From Pseudooceanicola atlanticus (GTDB taxonomy: Bacteria > Pseudomonadota > Alphaproteobacteria > Rhodobacterales > Rhodobacteraceae), in assembly GCF_000768315.1 (NCBI RefSeq), contig NZ_AQQX01000001.1:779297-843296 (forward strand): a stretch of DNA of 64,000 nucleotides. Reading direction: 5' to 3'. Shown here in pieces: positions 31,353 through 39,613 of this stretch. The notes under the pieces are model-generated. The model did not search any database, had not been told where the DNA came from, and saw only the letters and a program-made list of their open reading frames with translations. The translations under genes were made by a program, and so were the position numbers. Position 1 is the stretch's first letter. The number at the start of each line of letters is the position of its first letter.

Positions 31353-31725
31353 GCATGGAGAGGCCCCGCGCTCTCGGAACGCGGGGCCGCAACTGGTGGA
31401 CGGTTTGACAGACAGTGGCACCAGATATTGCGGAAAGCCTACCACGGGGCGGGATCAAAGGCAAAGGGCAGTCCGAAAGGTGGAAGCCCGATCCCCGGCG
31501 CAGCGTTCGAGCGCCGCAAGTAGCCACCAACCGACAGGCGTGAACGCGCGACCTGTTGGGCCTGAAGCGGCGGGCTCGTCTGAATGGACAGGTCAAGACT
31601 GCGGCGGGTGCAGGGACCAACCTCAGCGTTCGCTGGGGCTGGTCGTCCTATGCCCGTCACAACGGGCTGAACTGATGGACAGAGACAAAAAAAGCAACGT
31701 TCGAACGTAGAGAAGGGGACGGCGT
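31353..31725. other. Non-coding gap with strong hairpin after primase
   Basis: About 370 bases lack a convincing gene; frames crossing it are short or composed of low-quality serine/arginine-rich sequence. Immediately after the primase stop lies a hairpin with a perfect 9-bp stem (31362-31388, GGCCCCGCG/CGCGGGGCC) lacking a U tract. At the far end is the palindrome described next. It could hold a small RNA or control region for the late switch. Confidence 0.45.
31697..31708. promoter_or_regulatory. Perfect 12-bp palindrome upstream of gene 31726
   Basis: ACGTTCGAACGT is fully self-complementary and ends 17 bases before the next ATG, just after an A-rich stretch. Its position fits an operator or activator site controlling gene 31726 and possibly the late genes. 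Confidence 0.45.
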
Positions 31726-32259
31726 ATGGGTATGCAGATGCGAAAGCTGGCGGAAAACGACCTTCGCGCCATGATCGCCGCTGGCACGGAAATGGCCCAG
31801 GACATGGTCCGAAGCGACGTGAAGATGGATGAGAGCCACGTCATGTGGGCTTTGTTGTGCGAGGCCGCAGACGTATCGTCTCGGGCCTTTACAGCGCCGC
31901 CACGGACCGGGTTCCCGGCGAAGTCTGCCATGCCTGATGCGCCCGACGATGTATCCTATTGGCATCTGATGATGGCCTACATCAAAGGCGAGGTGGAGGA
32001 TGCGCCCTCGGAGGTATCCGCCAAGCCGATCCCTTCGTCTCAGCAGATCGATCGGGCCACCTTTGTTCTGGATGTCTGGCACGGATACGCACTTTCCAGG
32101 AAGGGCGCCAAGTCGCGCCTAAAGAAGGCGGTCTATCTGAAGGCATGCGGTGTAAGAGACCGGTCCGTCTGCGCGGCAACCGGGTTGTCAAAGCAGGCAC
32201 TGCATGCGGCCAAGAAGGAGGCGATGCGCGATATGTGGGAGGCAATACGCAGGTATTGA
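31726..32259 (+). CDS. Possible late regulator with C-terminal HTH
   Basis: The 177-residue protein ends with an HTH-like segment ('RDRSVCAATGLSKQALHAAK', then 'MRDMWEAIRRY'). A conserved-looking W-H motif ('VLDVWHGYALSRKGAKSRLK') recalls phage proteins such as DUF6362 near terminase genes. It is the last gene before the terminase region, where antiterminators and late activators usually reside. The family assignment is tentative. Confidence 0.55.
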   Translation: MGMQMRKLAENDLRAMIAAGTEMAQDMVRSDVKMDESHVMWALLCEAADVSSRAFTAPPRTGFPAKSAMPDAPDDVSYWHLMMAYIKGEVEDAPSEVSAKPIPSSQQIDRATFVLDVWHGYALSRKGAKSRLKKAVYLKACGVRDRSVCAATGLSKQALHAAKKEAMRDMWEAIRRY

Positions 32260-32309
32260 CTATCCGACTAATTTTGGCACAATGCTTGGCATAATCGGAA
32301 GACGTATGC

Positions 32310-32339
32310 GCCCGGAGGAAACCCCTCTCGGGCGTTTTT
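32310..32339 (+). terminator. Rho-independent terminator before the late operon
   Basis: A stem GCCCG-GAGG / CCTC(T)-CGGGC with one bulge is followed by GTTTTT. It would end early transcription, so late expression likely needs antitermination or a separate promoter in 32340-32494, where no clear hexamers are seen. Confidence 0.7.
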
Positions 32340-32494
32340 CATTCCCAGTCCGTCCTTACCCCCGTCATCCCCCACGCGGCGGTCATAGTCTCTTATGCGC
32401 GGCAGCGTAAACCCGGAGTGGCTGGGGATGGTTTCATGACCTTTTCCGGGAATTCGAGGCGCGTGGGGATCATCACAGCACAAGGAATTGGCGC

Positions 32495-33004
32495 ATGAGC
32501 CTCACGGCGAAACAGGCGCGTTTCGTCGAAGAGTACCTCATCGACCTGAACGCGACACAGGCGGCTATCAGGGCCGGCTACAGCGGGAAGACGGCAGCCG
32601 CGGTTGGCCATGAGAACCTGAGAAAACCTAAGATCGCTGAAGCGATAGCTTCCGCGAAGGGTGAGCGCTCAGATCGGACCAAGATCGACAGTGATTGGGT
32701 GCTGAAACGGTTGGCGGATGAGGCAGATGCCGACATGGCCGATCTCTACGACGATAACGGAAACCTGAAGCCGGTCCACGAATGGCCCGCCATCTGGCGC
32801 AAAGGCCTGGTAGCTGGCCTGGACGTGGAAGAGATCACCGTCGAGGGCCAGGTCGTCGGGCATGTGAAGAAGATCAAGATCTCCGACCGCATCAAGCGGA
32901 TTGAGCTCATCGGCAAGCATGTCGAGGTGCAAGCCTTCCGCGACCAGGTCGAGCACAAGGGCGGGATCAGCTTGACGGTCAACAAGGACGACGCCGAGCT
33001 GTGA
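32495..33004 (+). CDS. terS: Terminase small subunit
   Basis: The 169-residue protein has the Terminase_2-type N-terminus 'LTAKQARFVEEYLIDLNATQ' then 'AAIRAGYSGKTAAAVGHENL', which is the DNA-binding HTH. A helical oligomerisation region and a C-terminal tail follow. It recognises the phage packaging site and recruits the large subunit. The stop overlaps the GTG of terL. Confidence 0.92.
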   Translation: MSLTAKQARFVEEYLIDLNATQAAIRAGYSGKTAAAVGHENLRKPKIAEAIASAKGERSDRTKIDSDWVLKRLADEADADMADLYDDNGNLKPVHEWPAIWRKGLVAGLDVEEITVEGQVVGHVKKIKISDRIKRIELIGKHVEVQAFRDQVEHKGGISLTVNKDDAEL

Positions 33005-34380
33005 GCAGTATCGGGCACAACGGCGGCCCGCCAATCGCGACCCTGACGCCCAAGCAGCGCGAGGCCAACAAGCTACTCGCGAGCAAGGCCCGCAACATCA
33101 TGCTCCGGGGTGGGTCGCGCTCGGGCAAGACGTTCATCCTGATCCGGGCCATCATCCAACGGGCCATCAACGCTCCAGGGTCGCGCCATGCGATCTTCCG
33201 GTTCAGGTTCAACCACGCAAAGACCTCGGTTTGGTCGGACACGCTTCCGAAGGTTCTGAAGCTATGCTTTCCCGATCTTCGGGTGAGGTTCGACAAGACG
33301 GACTTCTATGTGGAGCTGCCGAACGGCTCTCAAATCTGGATCGCGGGTCTCGACGATAAGGAGCGGGTGGAGAAGATCCTCGGCCAGGAATACGCCACCC
33401 TGTATTTCAATGAGAGCAGTCAGATACCTTGGGGGTCTGTCGAGACAGCAATGTCGCGCTTGGCTCAGAAATGCATGCTGGCGCCGGAAATCGCTGAGGT
33501 GACCGGCCGCGCGACCTTGGCGCTCAAGGCCTACTTCGACTGTAACCCGCCATCGAAGCTACATTGGTCCTATCAGATGTTTCGGGCGAAGCTGAAACCC
33601 GGGACCAAGGAAGCGCTGCCGAATCCGGCTGACTACGCCGAAATGCTGGTGAACCCGGCCGACAACGTCGACAACCTTCCGGCTGAATACTTCGACGTCC
33701 TGGCCAGCATGTCGGCCGCCAAGCGGTTGCGTTTCGAGGCGGGCGAATGGGCCAGCGAGGTCAACGGTGCGCTTTGGGCGCTTGAGGACCGCAAGGCACC
33801 TGATGGCAAGACAATGCCCGGTCTCGACAGCTTGCGGGTCGCTTCGGCGCCGGAGCTGCAACGGATCGTAGTGGCAGTGGACCCTTCAGGGACTCGGGGG
33901 GATGACGGTGGCGATGACATCGGGATTGTTGTCGCTGGGCTCGGTGTCGATGGGCATGGCTATATCCTGGAGGATGCGACCTGCCAGATGTCGCCGGAAG
34001 GCTGGGGGCGCCGGGCCGTGGAGAGGTACGACCACCACGGCGCGGATCGGATCGTCGGAGAGCGGAACTTCGGCGGCGATATGGTCCGCTTCACGGTCGC
34101 CACCGCCGATAAGAATGCTTCGTTCAAGGAAGTGGTGGCCAGCCGCGGCAAGGCGGTGCGGGCGGAGCCGATCAGCGCGCTCTATGAGCAGGGCAGGGTG
34201 CACCACGTTGGGGACTTCCCCGACCTCGAGGACCAAATGTGCAACTTCACCTCGGCGGGCTTCGTTGGGGGCGGTTCGCCCGACCGGGCCGACGCGCTGG
34301 TCTGGGCTCTTACTGAATTGATGCTTGGGCAGTCGGCTCCGGCGCAAATGTTCCTACGCAAGCGGAGGGCCACAGCATGA
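33001..34380 (+). CDS. terL: Terminase large subunit
   Basis: The 459-residue packaging motor starts at GTG 33001. Walker A is 'LRGGSRSGKTFIL' and Walker B/catalytic Glu is in 'YATLYFNESSQI'. The nuclease domain starts with 'RIVVAVDPSGTRGDDGGDDI', the first acidic residue of the RNase H-like site, and continues with 'GERNFGGDMV' and 'DRADALVWAL' (last Asp). It translocates DNA into the prohead and cuts it. It overlaps both neighbours by 4 bases. Confidence 0.95.
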   Translation: MSSIGHNGGPPIATLTPKQREANKLLASKARNIMLRGGSRSGKTFILIRAIIQRAINAPGSRHAIFRFRFNHAKTSVWSDTLPKVLKLCFPDLRVRFDKTDFYVELPNGSQIWIAGLDDKERVEKILGQEYATLYFNESSQIPWGSVETAMSRLAQKCMLAPEIAEVTGRATLALKAYFDCNPPSKLHWSYQMFRAKLKPGTKEALPNPADYAEMLVNPADNVDNLPAEYFDVLASMSAAKRLRFEAGEWASEVNGALWALEDRKAPDGKTMPGLDSLRVASAPELQRIVVAVDPSGTRGDDGGDDIGIVVAGLGVDGHGYILEDATCQMSPEGWGRRAVERYDHHGADRIVGERNFGGDMVRFTVATADKNASFKEVVASRGKAVRAEPISALYEQGRVHHVGDFPDLEDQMCNFTSAGFVGGGSPDRADALVWALTELMLGQSAPAQMFLRKRRATA

Positions 34381-35741
34381 ACAAGCCCGTCCTGAACGTG
34401 AGCGAGCTGCTGCGCAATGCGCTGCTGAGCAATGCACTGACCCGCAACCTGTCGGCGATGTTCCCGGGCTACTTTCAGAACGCCAAGCATAACCACTACG
34501 CGGATTTTGGTTGGCCGACGACGCTGACCTTTGACCAGCTGTATTCGGCTTGGCGGCGCAACTCGATCGCCAAGGCGGCGGTGAGCAAGACGTCCCGCAA
34601 GGTCTGGCAGGATTATCCCTTTCTGCAGGAGCGGGAAGACCAGCACGAAGAGACGAAGTTTGAGGCTGAGCTGCGCCAGCGGTTCGCTGATCTGCGCGTC
34701 TGGCAGCGGGTAGCCGAGGCCGAGCGGCGGTCCTTGGTCGGAAACTATGGCGCTCTGATCCTGAGGGTGGCAGACAGCAAGGAGTTTCGCGAACCGGTTG
34801 ACCGGGTGTCGGGCGGCTTGGATGCGCTGGTCGAGGTCATTCCAGCCTGGGAAAACCAGCTGACCGTTTCCGAATGGGACGATGACCAGAGGTCCGAGAC
34901 CTACGGTCAGCCGAAAATTTTCGAGTTCCGAGAGGTGGCCGTGGGGACCGGCGCAAAGTCGCGTGGCCGAACCTTCAGCGTGCACCCGGATCGGGTGGTC
35001 ATCTTCTCCAAGGACGGCACGGTCTTCGGCGAAAGCCTTCTGGAAGCCGGCTACAACGACCTGATGACCCTGGAGAAGGTTTCTGGCGCTGGCGGTGAAG
35101 GGTTCTGGAAAAACGCCAAGTCCTCGCCAGTCCTCGAGGTGGACAAAGAGGCAAAGCTGACCGAGATGGCGCAGGCCATGGGCGTTGAGCTGGCCGAACT
35201 GACCGACGCCATGAATGAGCAGACCGAGGCCTGGCAGAAAGGCTTCGACAAGCTGCTCATGGTGCAGGGCATTACAGCAAAGACTCTGCCGGTTAACCTG
35301 CCGAGCCCGGAACACTTCTACGGGGTGGCGCTGAACTCCTTCGCGGCCTCGGTCGAAATGCCGGTGAAGATCCTCATCGGGATGCAGACCGGAGAGAGAG
35401 CCAGCCAGGAAGACGCCCGGGAGTGGGCGCAGACCTGCATGGGGCGCCGGTCAGATGTGACTGTTCCGACGATCATGGAGTTCGTGAACAGGCTTGAGCG
35501 GTTCGGGATCCTGCCGGAGCGCGATTGGTTCCTCAGTTGGACCGACCTCACCGAGGCCAGCATGGCAGAGAAGATTGAGAGGGCCGTGAAGATGGCCGGC
35601 ATCAACCAGACAAACGGCGACGACGTTTTTACCGGCGACGAAATCCGCGGGGCCATCGACATGGAAGGCCCTGCGCCAGAGCCGAGTGACGATGAAATGG
35701 GTGTCGAGCCTGAGCTTGACCCTGCCGACGACGAAACCTGA
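34377..35741 (+). CDS. Portal protein (DUF1073-like)
   Basis: The 454-residue protein matches the DUF1073-type phage portal family. Features are the early 'AWRRNSIAKAAVSKTSRKVW', 'YGALILRVAD', 'PEHFYGVALNSFAASVEMPV' followed by 'KILIGMQTGERASQEDAREW', and an acidic C-terminus. It forms the dodecameric DNA channel at the capsid vertex. It directly follows terL with a 4-base overlap, as expected. Some relatives carry a fused C-terminal anti-CBASS-like domain; here the acidic tail ends without it. Confidence 0.88.
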   Translation: MNKPVLNVSELLRNALLSNALTRNLSAMFPGYFQNAKHNHYADFGWPTTLTFDQLYSAWRRNSIAKAAVSKTSRKVWQDYPFLQEREDQHEETKFEAELRQRFADLRVWQRVAEAERRSLVGNYGALILRVADSKEFREPVDRVSGGLDALVEVIPAWENQLTVSEWDDDQRSETYGQPKIFEFREVAVGTGAKSRGRTFSVHPDRVVIFSKDGTVFGESLLEAGYNDLMTLEKVSGAGGEGFWKNAKSSPVLEVDKEAKLTEMAQAMGVELAELTDAMNEQTEAWQKGFDKLLMVQGITAKTLPVNLPSPEHFYGVALNSFAASVEMPVKILIGMQTGERASQEDAREWAQTCMGRRSDVTVPTIMEFVNRLERFGILPERDWFLSWTDLTEASMAEKIERAVKMAGINQTNGDDVFTGDEIRGAIDMEGPAPEPSDDEMGVEPELDPADDET

Positions 35742-35755
35742 ACAGGAGAAAGCCC

Positions 35756-36910
35756 ATGACGAAACGGGTCAGGGTCAACGTTCGCTCGTTGGCCAACACC
35801 AACGCTGTGCGCCGGGAAACCCGGAACGGGCGCCAGGTCATTATCGTTCCTTCGGCCACGTTGCCTGACGACGTGGTGATGAACCGCATCCAGTATCCGG
35901 CAGACGAGATCGAGAAGAGCTTTCGCAGCCTGAACCGCACCCCGGCTCCGCACGGCCACCCGATGATTGGCAACCGGTTTGTCAGCGCGCGCGATCCGGA
36001 GGGGATCAATGTCGGGTACATAGGCGCGTGGAACGAAAACGCGCGGCGTGAGAACGGGCGAGTGTTCCTCGACAAGGTCATCGACGTGACGGTGGCCAAC
36101 CGGTCTGACGAAGGCAAGGCGGTCATCGACGCCATCAATAAGGGTGAACCGATCCACACCTCGACAGGGCTGCTCTGCAATCTGGAAGAGGGTGACGGAA
36201 AGAAGTTCGACTTCATCGCCCGCGATATCGAATTCGACCACGACGCGATCCTGCTGAACGAAGAGGGCGCGGCCACTCCCGATCAGGGTGTCGGCATGCT
36301 GGTCAACGCCAAAGGCGAGACCGAGGAAATCGAGGTCATCAATTCCGCGCTCGAAGAGGCCGAGCGCGAACTGGAGTGGGCGGCCGACTGGGCCATCCGC
36401 GCGGTCGACAAGATGGAACGCGCTTCCATCGTCGAGCGCATCGCATCCGCCATCAAAGAGGCTCTTCGCGGAGCCTCCGAGCGGGAAACCTCAGCAGCAA
36501 ATGGAGAAGCTGACATGGCTGTTTCTGACGAACAGTTCAACGCGCTTTCCGAAGAGGTCAAATCCCTCTCGGACAGCATCAAGGGCATCGGCGATACGGT
36601 CGCAAATGCCGTTACCGAGGCCGTGAAGCCGATCAAGGAGCACGTCGACCAGATCGACGCGGCCAACAAGGCGAAGGAACAGGCCGAGCTGGCCGATCTG
36701 ACAGCCAAGATCGTGAAAGCCAACCTCATGGACGAGGACACCGCGAAAGAGCTGACGCTCAATGCGGCCCGCGCCCTCGCCAAGAAGGCGGAGCCCGGCA
36801 AGGCGGCCGCGCTCAACGGCGCATCGGGCGGTTCCGGCGGCGACGATGACGAGTGGGCCGACTACTCGCTGAACGCGGCCATCGACGGCAAAAAGAAGGA
36901 GGCCGCATAA
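35756..36910 (+). CDS. Prohead protease (DUF2213-like) with C-terminal scaffold region
   Basis: The 384-residue protein combines an N-terminal protease-like domain (about 1-190) with a C-terminal helical scaffold (about 240-384). In the first part, 'APHGHPMIGNRFVSARDPEG' and 'EPIHTSTGLL' with H/S residues are typical of DUF2213 head-maturation proteases, and 'RDIEFDHDAILL' follows. The scaffold region includes 'DEQFNALSEEVKSLSDSIKG' and an acidic end. It would assemble and then process the prohead. An internal start allows separate synthesis of the scaffold. Confidence 0.8.
   Translation: MTKRVRVNVRSLANTNAVRRETRNGRQVIIVPSATLPDDVVMNRIQYPADEIEKSFRSLNRTPAPHGHPMIGNRFVSARDPEGINVGYIGAWNENARRENGRVFLDKVIDVTVANRSDEGKAVIDAINKGEPIHTSTGLLCNLEEGDGKKFDFIARDIEFDHDAILLNEEGAATPDQGVGMLVNAKGETEEIEVINSALEEAERELEWAADWAIRAVDKMERASIVERIASAIKEALRGASERETSAANGEADMAVSDEQFNALSEEVKSLSDSIKGIGDTVANAVTEAVKPIKEHVDQIDAANKAKEQAELADLTAKIVKANLMDEDTAKELTLNAARALAKKAEPGKAAALNGASGGSGGDDDEWADYSLNAAIDGKKKEAA
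36515..36910 (+). CDS. Nested scaffold protein from internal start
   Basis: In frame within the protease gene, ATG 36515 (MAVSDEQFNAL) is preceded by GGAGAAG at suitable spacing. The 131-residue product would be the coiled-coil scaffold alone, as in lambda C/Nu3. The prediction rests on the ribosome site and domain boundary only. Confidence 0.5.
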   Translation: MAVSDEQFNALSEEVKSLSDSIKGIGDTVANAVTEAVKPIKEHVDQIDAANKAKEQAELADLTAKIVKANLMDEDTAKELTLNAARALAKKAEPGKAAALNGASGGSGGDDDEWADYSLNAAIDGKKKEAA

Positions 36911-37353
36911 TGGCCAACGTCATCTATCGCCACCCGGTCAATCAGGAGCCGGAAACGGTTTCCAACATGACCGTCGCCGGCGCCTATTTGCCCGGCATCC
37001 TCGTGACTGAAGACGGTGACGAGTTCACCGTCGCAACTGCAGCTGACATCGAGGCCGAGCTGCTAATTCTCAGCAACCGCCAGTTCTACGACCAGGACAT
37101 CACCACGGCCTATGCCTCGGGTGATACGGGCGTGGCCTACCGGCCGAAGCCGGGCGAGGTGTACCAGGCGCGCCTGGCGGCAGCGACCTACGCCAAAGGC
37201 GCTCCCCTGACGGTGGGCGCCTCGGGCTATCTCACTGCTGCCGGTGCGTCGGAGCGCGTCCTCGCGTTCTTCGACGGCACCGCCGGCGCAATCTCCGCAG
37301 GGGCTCTGGCTGATGTCCGCATCGCCAACAGCTTCCTGACGGCATCGGCATAA
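36910..37353 (+). CDS. Head decoration/stabilisation protein
   Basis: The start at 36910 overlaps the previous stop by 1 base; 147 residues. It is a beta-rich protein with repeated short strands ('GDTGVAYRPKPGEVYQARLA', 'APLTVGASGYLTAAG'). This matches the family of decoration proteins that trimerise on HK97-type capsids. Position just before the major capsid gene supports this. Confidence 0.75.
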   Translation: MANVIYRHPVNQEPETVSNMTVAGAYLPGILVTEDGDEFTVATAADIEAELLILSNRQFYDQDITTAYASGDTGVAYRPKPGEVYQARLAAATYAKGAPLTVGASGYLTAAGASERVLAFFDGTAGAISAGALADVRIANSFLTASA

Positions 37354-37366
37354 GGAGGCCGCAAAC

Positions 37367-38368
37367 ATGCTTCGCTTCACCGAAGAACAGCAGGCCGCGG
37401 TCGTCAATCAGCGCCGTGCCTTCAACGCCCAGCAGATCGCAATGGCGGAAACGCACCGCCTCACCGCGGAAGGTGCGAACCTGCTTGGCAACGCCTCGCC
37501 GATGCCCCGCGATGTCTGGGGTGAATGGGACAACGATGGCCTGATGGTTCAGCGGTCGATGCTGGCCGTGTTCAACGACCTGGCCGCGTCCGTTGCCCGT
37601 CCGTTTCCGATCGGCAAGCTGATCAGCTACTTCCAGCAGATCAGCGACTCCGGAGAGGTCAATGTGTCTCTGGACGGTCGCTCGACCGCCCGTACGGACC
37701 AGCAAACCTACGCCTATGTCGGCACCCCGGTTCCGATCGTCAATTCGACGTTCAGCTATGGCTGGCGGCAAGTAGCAGCAGCTCAGACCGAAGGCGTCCA
37801 GCTGGATGATGCAGGCCGGCTGAACTCCAACCGCAAGATCTCCGAGACCCTGGAGACCTGGGCGCTGGATGGCAACGCCAAGATGGTGGTCGCAGGGGCT
37901 CCGCTTTACGGCATCCGCACGCACCCCAAGCGTTCGACCCGGTCCACGACGAACGATCTGTCGACCTGCACCGGTGCTGAGTGGCTGGCGGATGTCAACG
38001 CGACCACGGCGCTGCTCTACGCGAAGAACGTCTTCGCCGAGCCGACCCTCTACGTGAACATCAATGACTGGAAATATGCACGCGAGACGGATTTCTCGAC
38101 GTCCTATCCTGGCAAGACGATCGCGCAGCGCGTCCTCGAAAGCGGTGTGGCGAATGTGGTGCCGTCGTCGTCCGTTGCGGCCGATGAGATCATCGCTGTT
38201 GTCAAGGACCCGACGCTGATCCGGGTGCTGAATGCGATGCCGCCGACGACAGTGCCGTTGTTCCGCGCCAACCCGCATGACGATTACAACTTCATGTCCA
38301 TGGGGGCTGCTGTGGTCGAGGTGCGCTACGACACCGCAGACCAATCAGGGATCGCGCATTCTTCCTGA
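37367..38368 (+). CDS. Major capsid protein
   Basis: The 333-residue protein follows AAGGAGG. It is of the HK97-fold type used with DUF1073 portals: an N-terminal helical arm, 'EWDNDGLMVQRSMLAVFNDL', a long middle strand region and C-terminal 'SMGAAVVEVRYDTADQSGIA'. Absence of a long delta domain fits a separate scaffold protein upstream. Confidence 0.88.
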   Translation: MLRFTEEQQAAVVNQRRAFNAQQIAMAETHRLTAEGANLLGNASPMPRDVWGEWDNDGLMVQRSMLAVFNDLAASVARPFPIGKLISYFQQISDSGEVNVSLDGRSTARTDQQTYAYVGTPVPIVNSTFSYGWRQVAAAQTEGVQLDDAGRLNSNRKISETLETWALDGNAKMVVAGAPLYGIRTHPKRSTRSTTNDLSTCTGAEWLADVNATTALLYAKNVFAEPTLYVNINDWKYARETDFSTSYPGKTIAQRVLESGVANVVPSSSVAADEIIAVVKDPTLIRVLNAMPPTTVPLFRANPHDDYNFMSMGAAVVEVRYDTADQSGIAHSS

Positions 38369-38379
38369 TGATCTGAGCG

Positions 38380-38405
38380 AGGGGCTGGGGTGACCTGGCC
38401 CCTTT
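38380..38405 (+). terminator. Hairpin after the major capsid gene
   Basis: A short stem AGGGGC/GCCCCTTT with a 12-base loop followed by TTTC lies 12 bases after the capsid stop. It is probably a partial terminator that keeps capsid mRNA in excess over downstream genes. Confidence 0.5.
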
Positions 38406-38438
38406 CATGAGATCACCAGAAAGCCGGAGGGCATCAAC

Positions 38439-38819
38439 ATGAAGGTCGAAATCACTGAAAAGGGCGTCTTCGAGGGGCGCGACGAAATCCCCGTTGGGGA
38501 GGTCGTGGAATTCGAAGGCGACAAGATTCCGCCTTTCTTGGTCGGCAAGTGCCGCCCCGTGGGTAAGGTTGCCGTGACGAACCCTGTTGAAGGCGCAGTA
38601 CCCGTCGAACCCGCGCCGTCCGGCGTCGAGCGCCAGGAGCTGCTGAAGCTGGCCGCGATGGAAATTGCGGGTGACGACTTCATCGCCGACGGCCGTCCCG
38701 ATGTGCGCGCTCTGAATGACGAACTGACCGACGATGCGGCGCCGTTCACTGCCGAAGAGCGCGATGCTCTCTGGCCAGGCGTCAAGGACGAAGTCATGGC
38801 AGCACGGACCGCTGGTTAA
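38439..38819 (+). CDS. Phage structural/head completion-associated protein
   Basis: The 126-residue acidic protein follows GGAGG. The N-terminal 45 residues look like a small beta barrel ('EITEKGVFEGRDEIPVGEVV'). The C-terminus is helical and acidic ('DELTDDAAPFTAEERDALWP'). Its position between capsid and connector genes suggests a head-completion or chaperone role. No family is recognised with confidence. Confidence 0.55.
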   Translation: MKVEITEKGVFEGRDEIPVGEVVEFEGDKIPPFLVGKCRPVGKVAVTNPVEGAVPVEPAPSGVERQELLKLAAMEIAGDDFIADGRPDVRALNDELTDDAAPFTAEERDALWPGVKDEVMAARTAG

Positions 38820-38822
38820 CCC

Positions 38823-39209
38823 ATGACTGCCTCCGTCGAGGACTGGATTGCCTATGCCGCGGCTCGCGGTGACGCGGTGGCGGATGACGCAGACAGTGCG
38901 GCGGCGCTCGTGCGGGCTCAGGATCACTACACCTATGCTCTGCTGCCGCGCCTGTCCGCTGCCCCGCCGGATGCCATTGCTGACGCGGCGGTCTACGAAT
39001 TGGCCAAGCTGGAGCTGGCCACACCCGGCTTCTGGTCAAAGACCTTCACCCCGGATCAGCAAAAGACGCTGACCAAGGTTGGTGATGTCCAATGGACCGT
39101 GCGGGGTGACGCTTCGGGCGCCATGGGGGCCATGCCAGTCAGCACGAAGGTTGAGGCCATGCTGGCGCCTTACATGCGGATCGTTGGCATCGGGGCGTGG
39201 GCGGTATGA
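38823..39209 (+). CDS. Head-tail connector/adaptor protein
   Basis: The 128-residue mostly helical protein ('EDWIAYAAARGDAVADDADS', 'ALVRAQDHYTYALLP', 'VYELAKLELATPGFW') resembles head-tail adaptors of the DnaT-like/DUF4054 type that dock on the portal. Its stop overlaps the next start by 4 bases. Confidence 0.65.
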   Translation: MTASVEDWIAYAAARGDAVADDADSAAALVRAQDHYTYALLPRLSAAPPDAIADAAVYELAKLELATPGFWSKTFTPDQQKTLTKVGDVQWTVRGDASGAMGAMPVSTKVEAMLAPYMRIVGIGAWAV

Positions 39210-39613
39210 GCGGTGCTGACATCGCAGCAGAGGTCCTCGCGGCCGTCGCTGAGGCCACGGCAGAAGTCGGCAACGGCAACCCGCTGATCGCCACCATCAC
39301 CCGCCCTGGCGAGGACGACGTGAGCAACTACCCTGTCATCGTCCCCGGCCAGCCAACTGACTACTCGGCGGTCGCCATGATCAACCAGTACAGCGCGATG
39401 GATCGTCAGGGGACGGATATCACCGAGCGGGACGTGAAGCTGATGCTGACCGTCCCGCTGGCCGACAGCGCGGGCAACGTGACTGAACCGCAGAATGGCG
39501 ATACGGTGGTTTTGAGCGACGGACGCACATTGCACGTCAAGGCTGTCGATCCGCTACAGCCGGGGGGTACAGTGCTGTACTGGAAGTGCCAGGCAGCGAG
39601 TGGAGATAGCTAA
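39206..39613 (+). CDS. Head completion/closure protein candidate
   Basis: Starting at 39206, the 135-residue protein has a helical N-terminus and a beta-rich C-terminus ('VKLMLTVPLADSAGN', 'DTVVLSDGRTLHVKAVDPLQ') typical of stopper or head-closure barrels. It is translationally coupled to both neighbours. Specific family not certain. Confidence 0.6.
   Translation: MSGADIAAEVLAAVAEATAEVGNGNPLIATITRPGEDDVSNYPVIVPGQPTDYSAVAMINQYSAMDRQGTDITERDVKLMLTVPLADSAGNVTEPQNGDTVVLSDGRTLHVKAVDPLQPGGTVLYWKCQAASGDS

Noticed and set aside
31355..31710. Protein gene in the gap after primase (frame continuing from 31051)
   Set aside because: Serine/arginine/glutamine-rich product without ribosome site or domain; the upstream part is the shadow of the primase gene.
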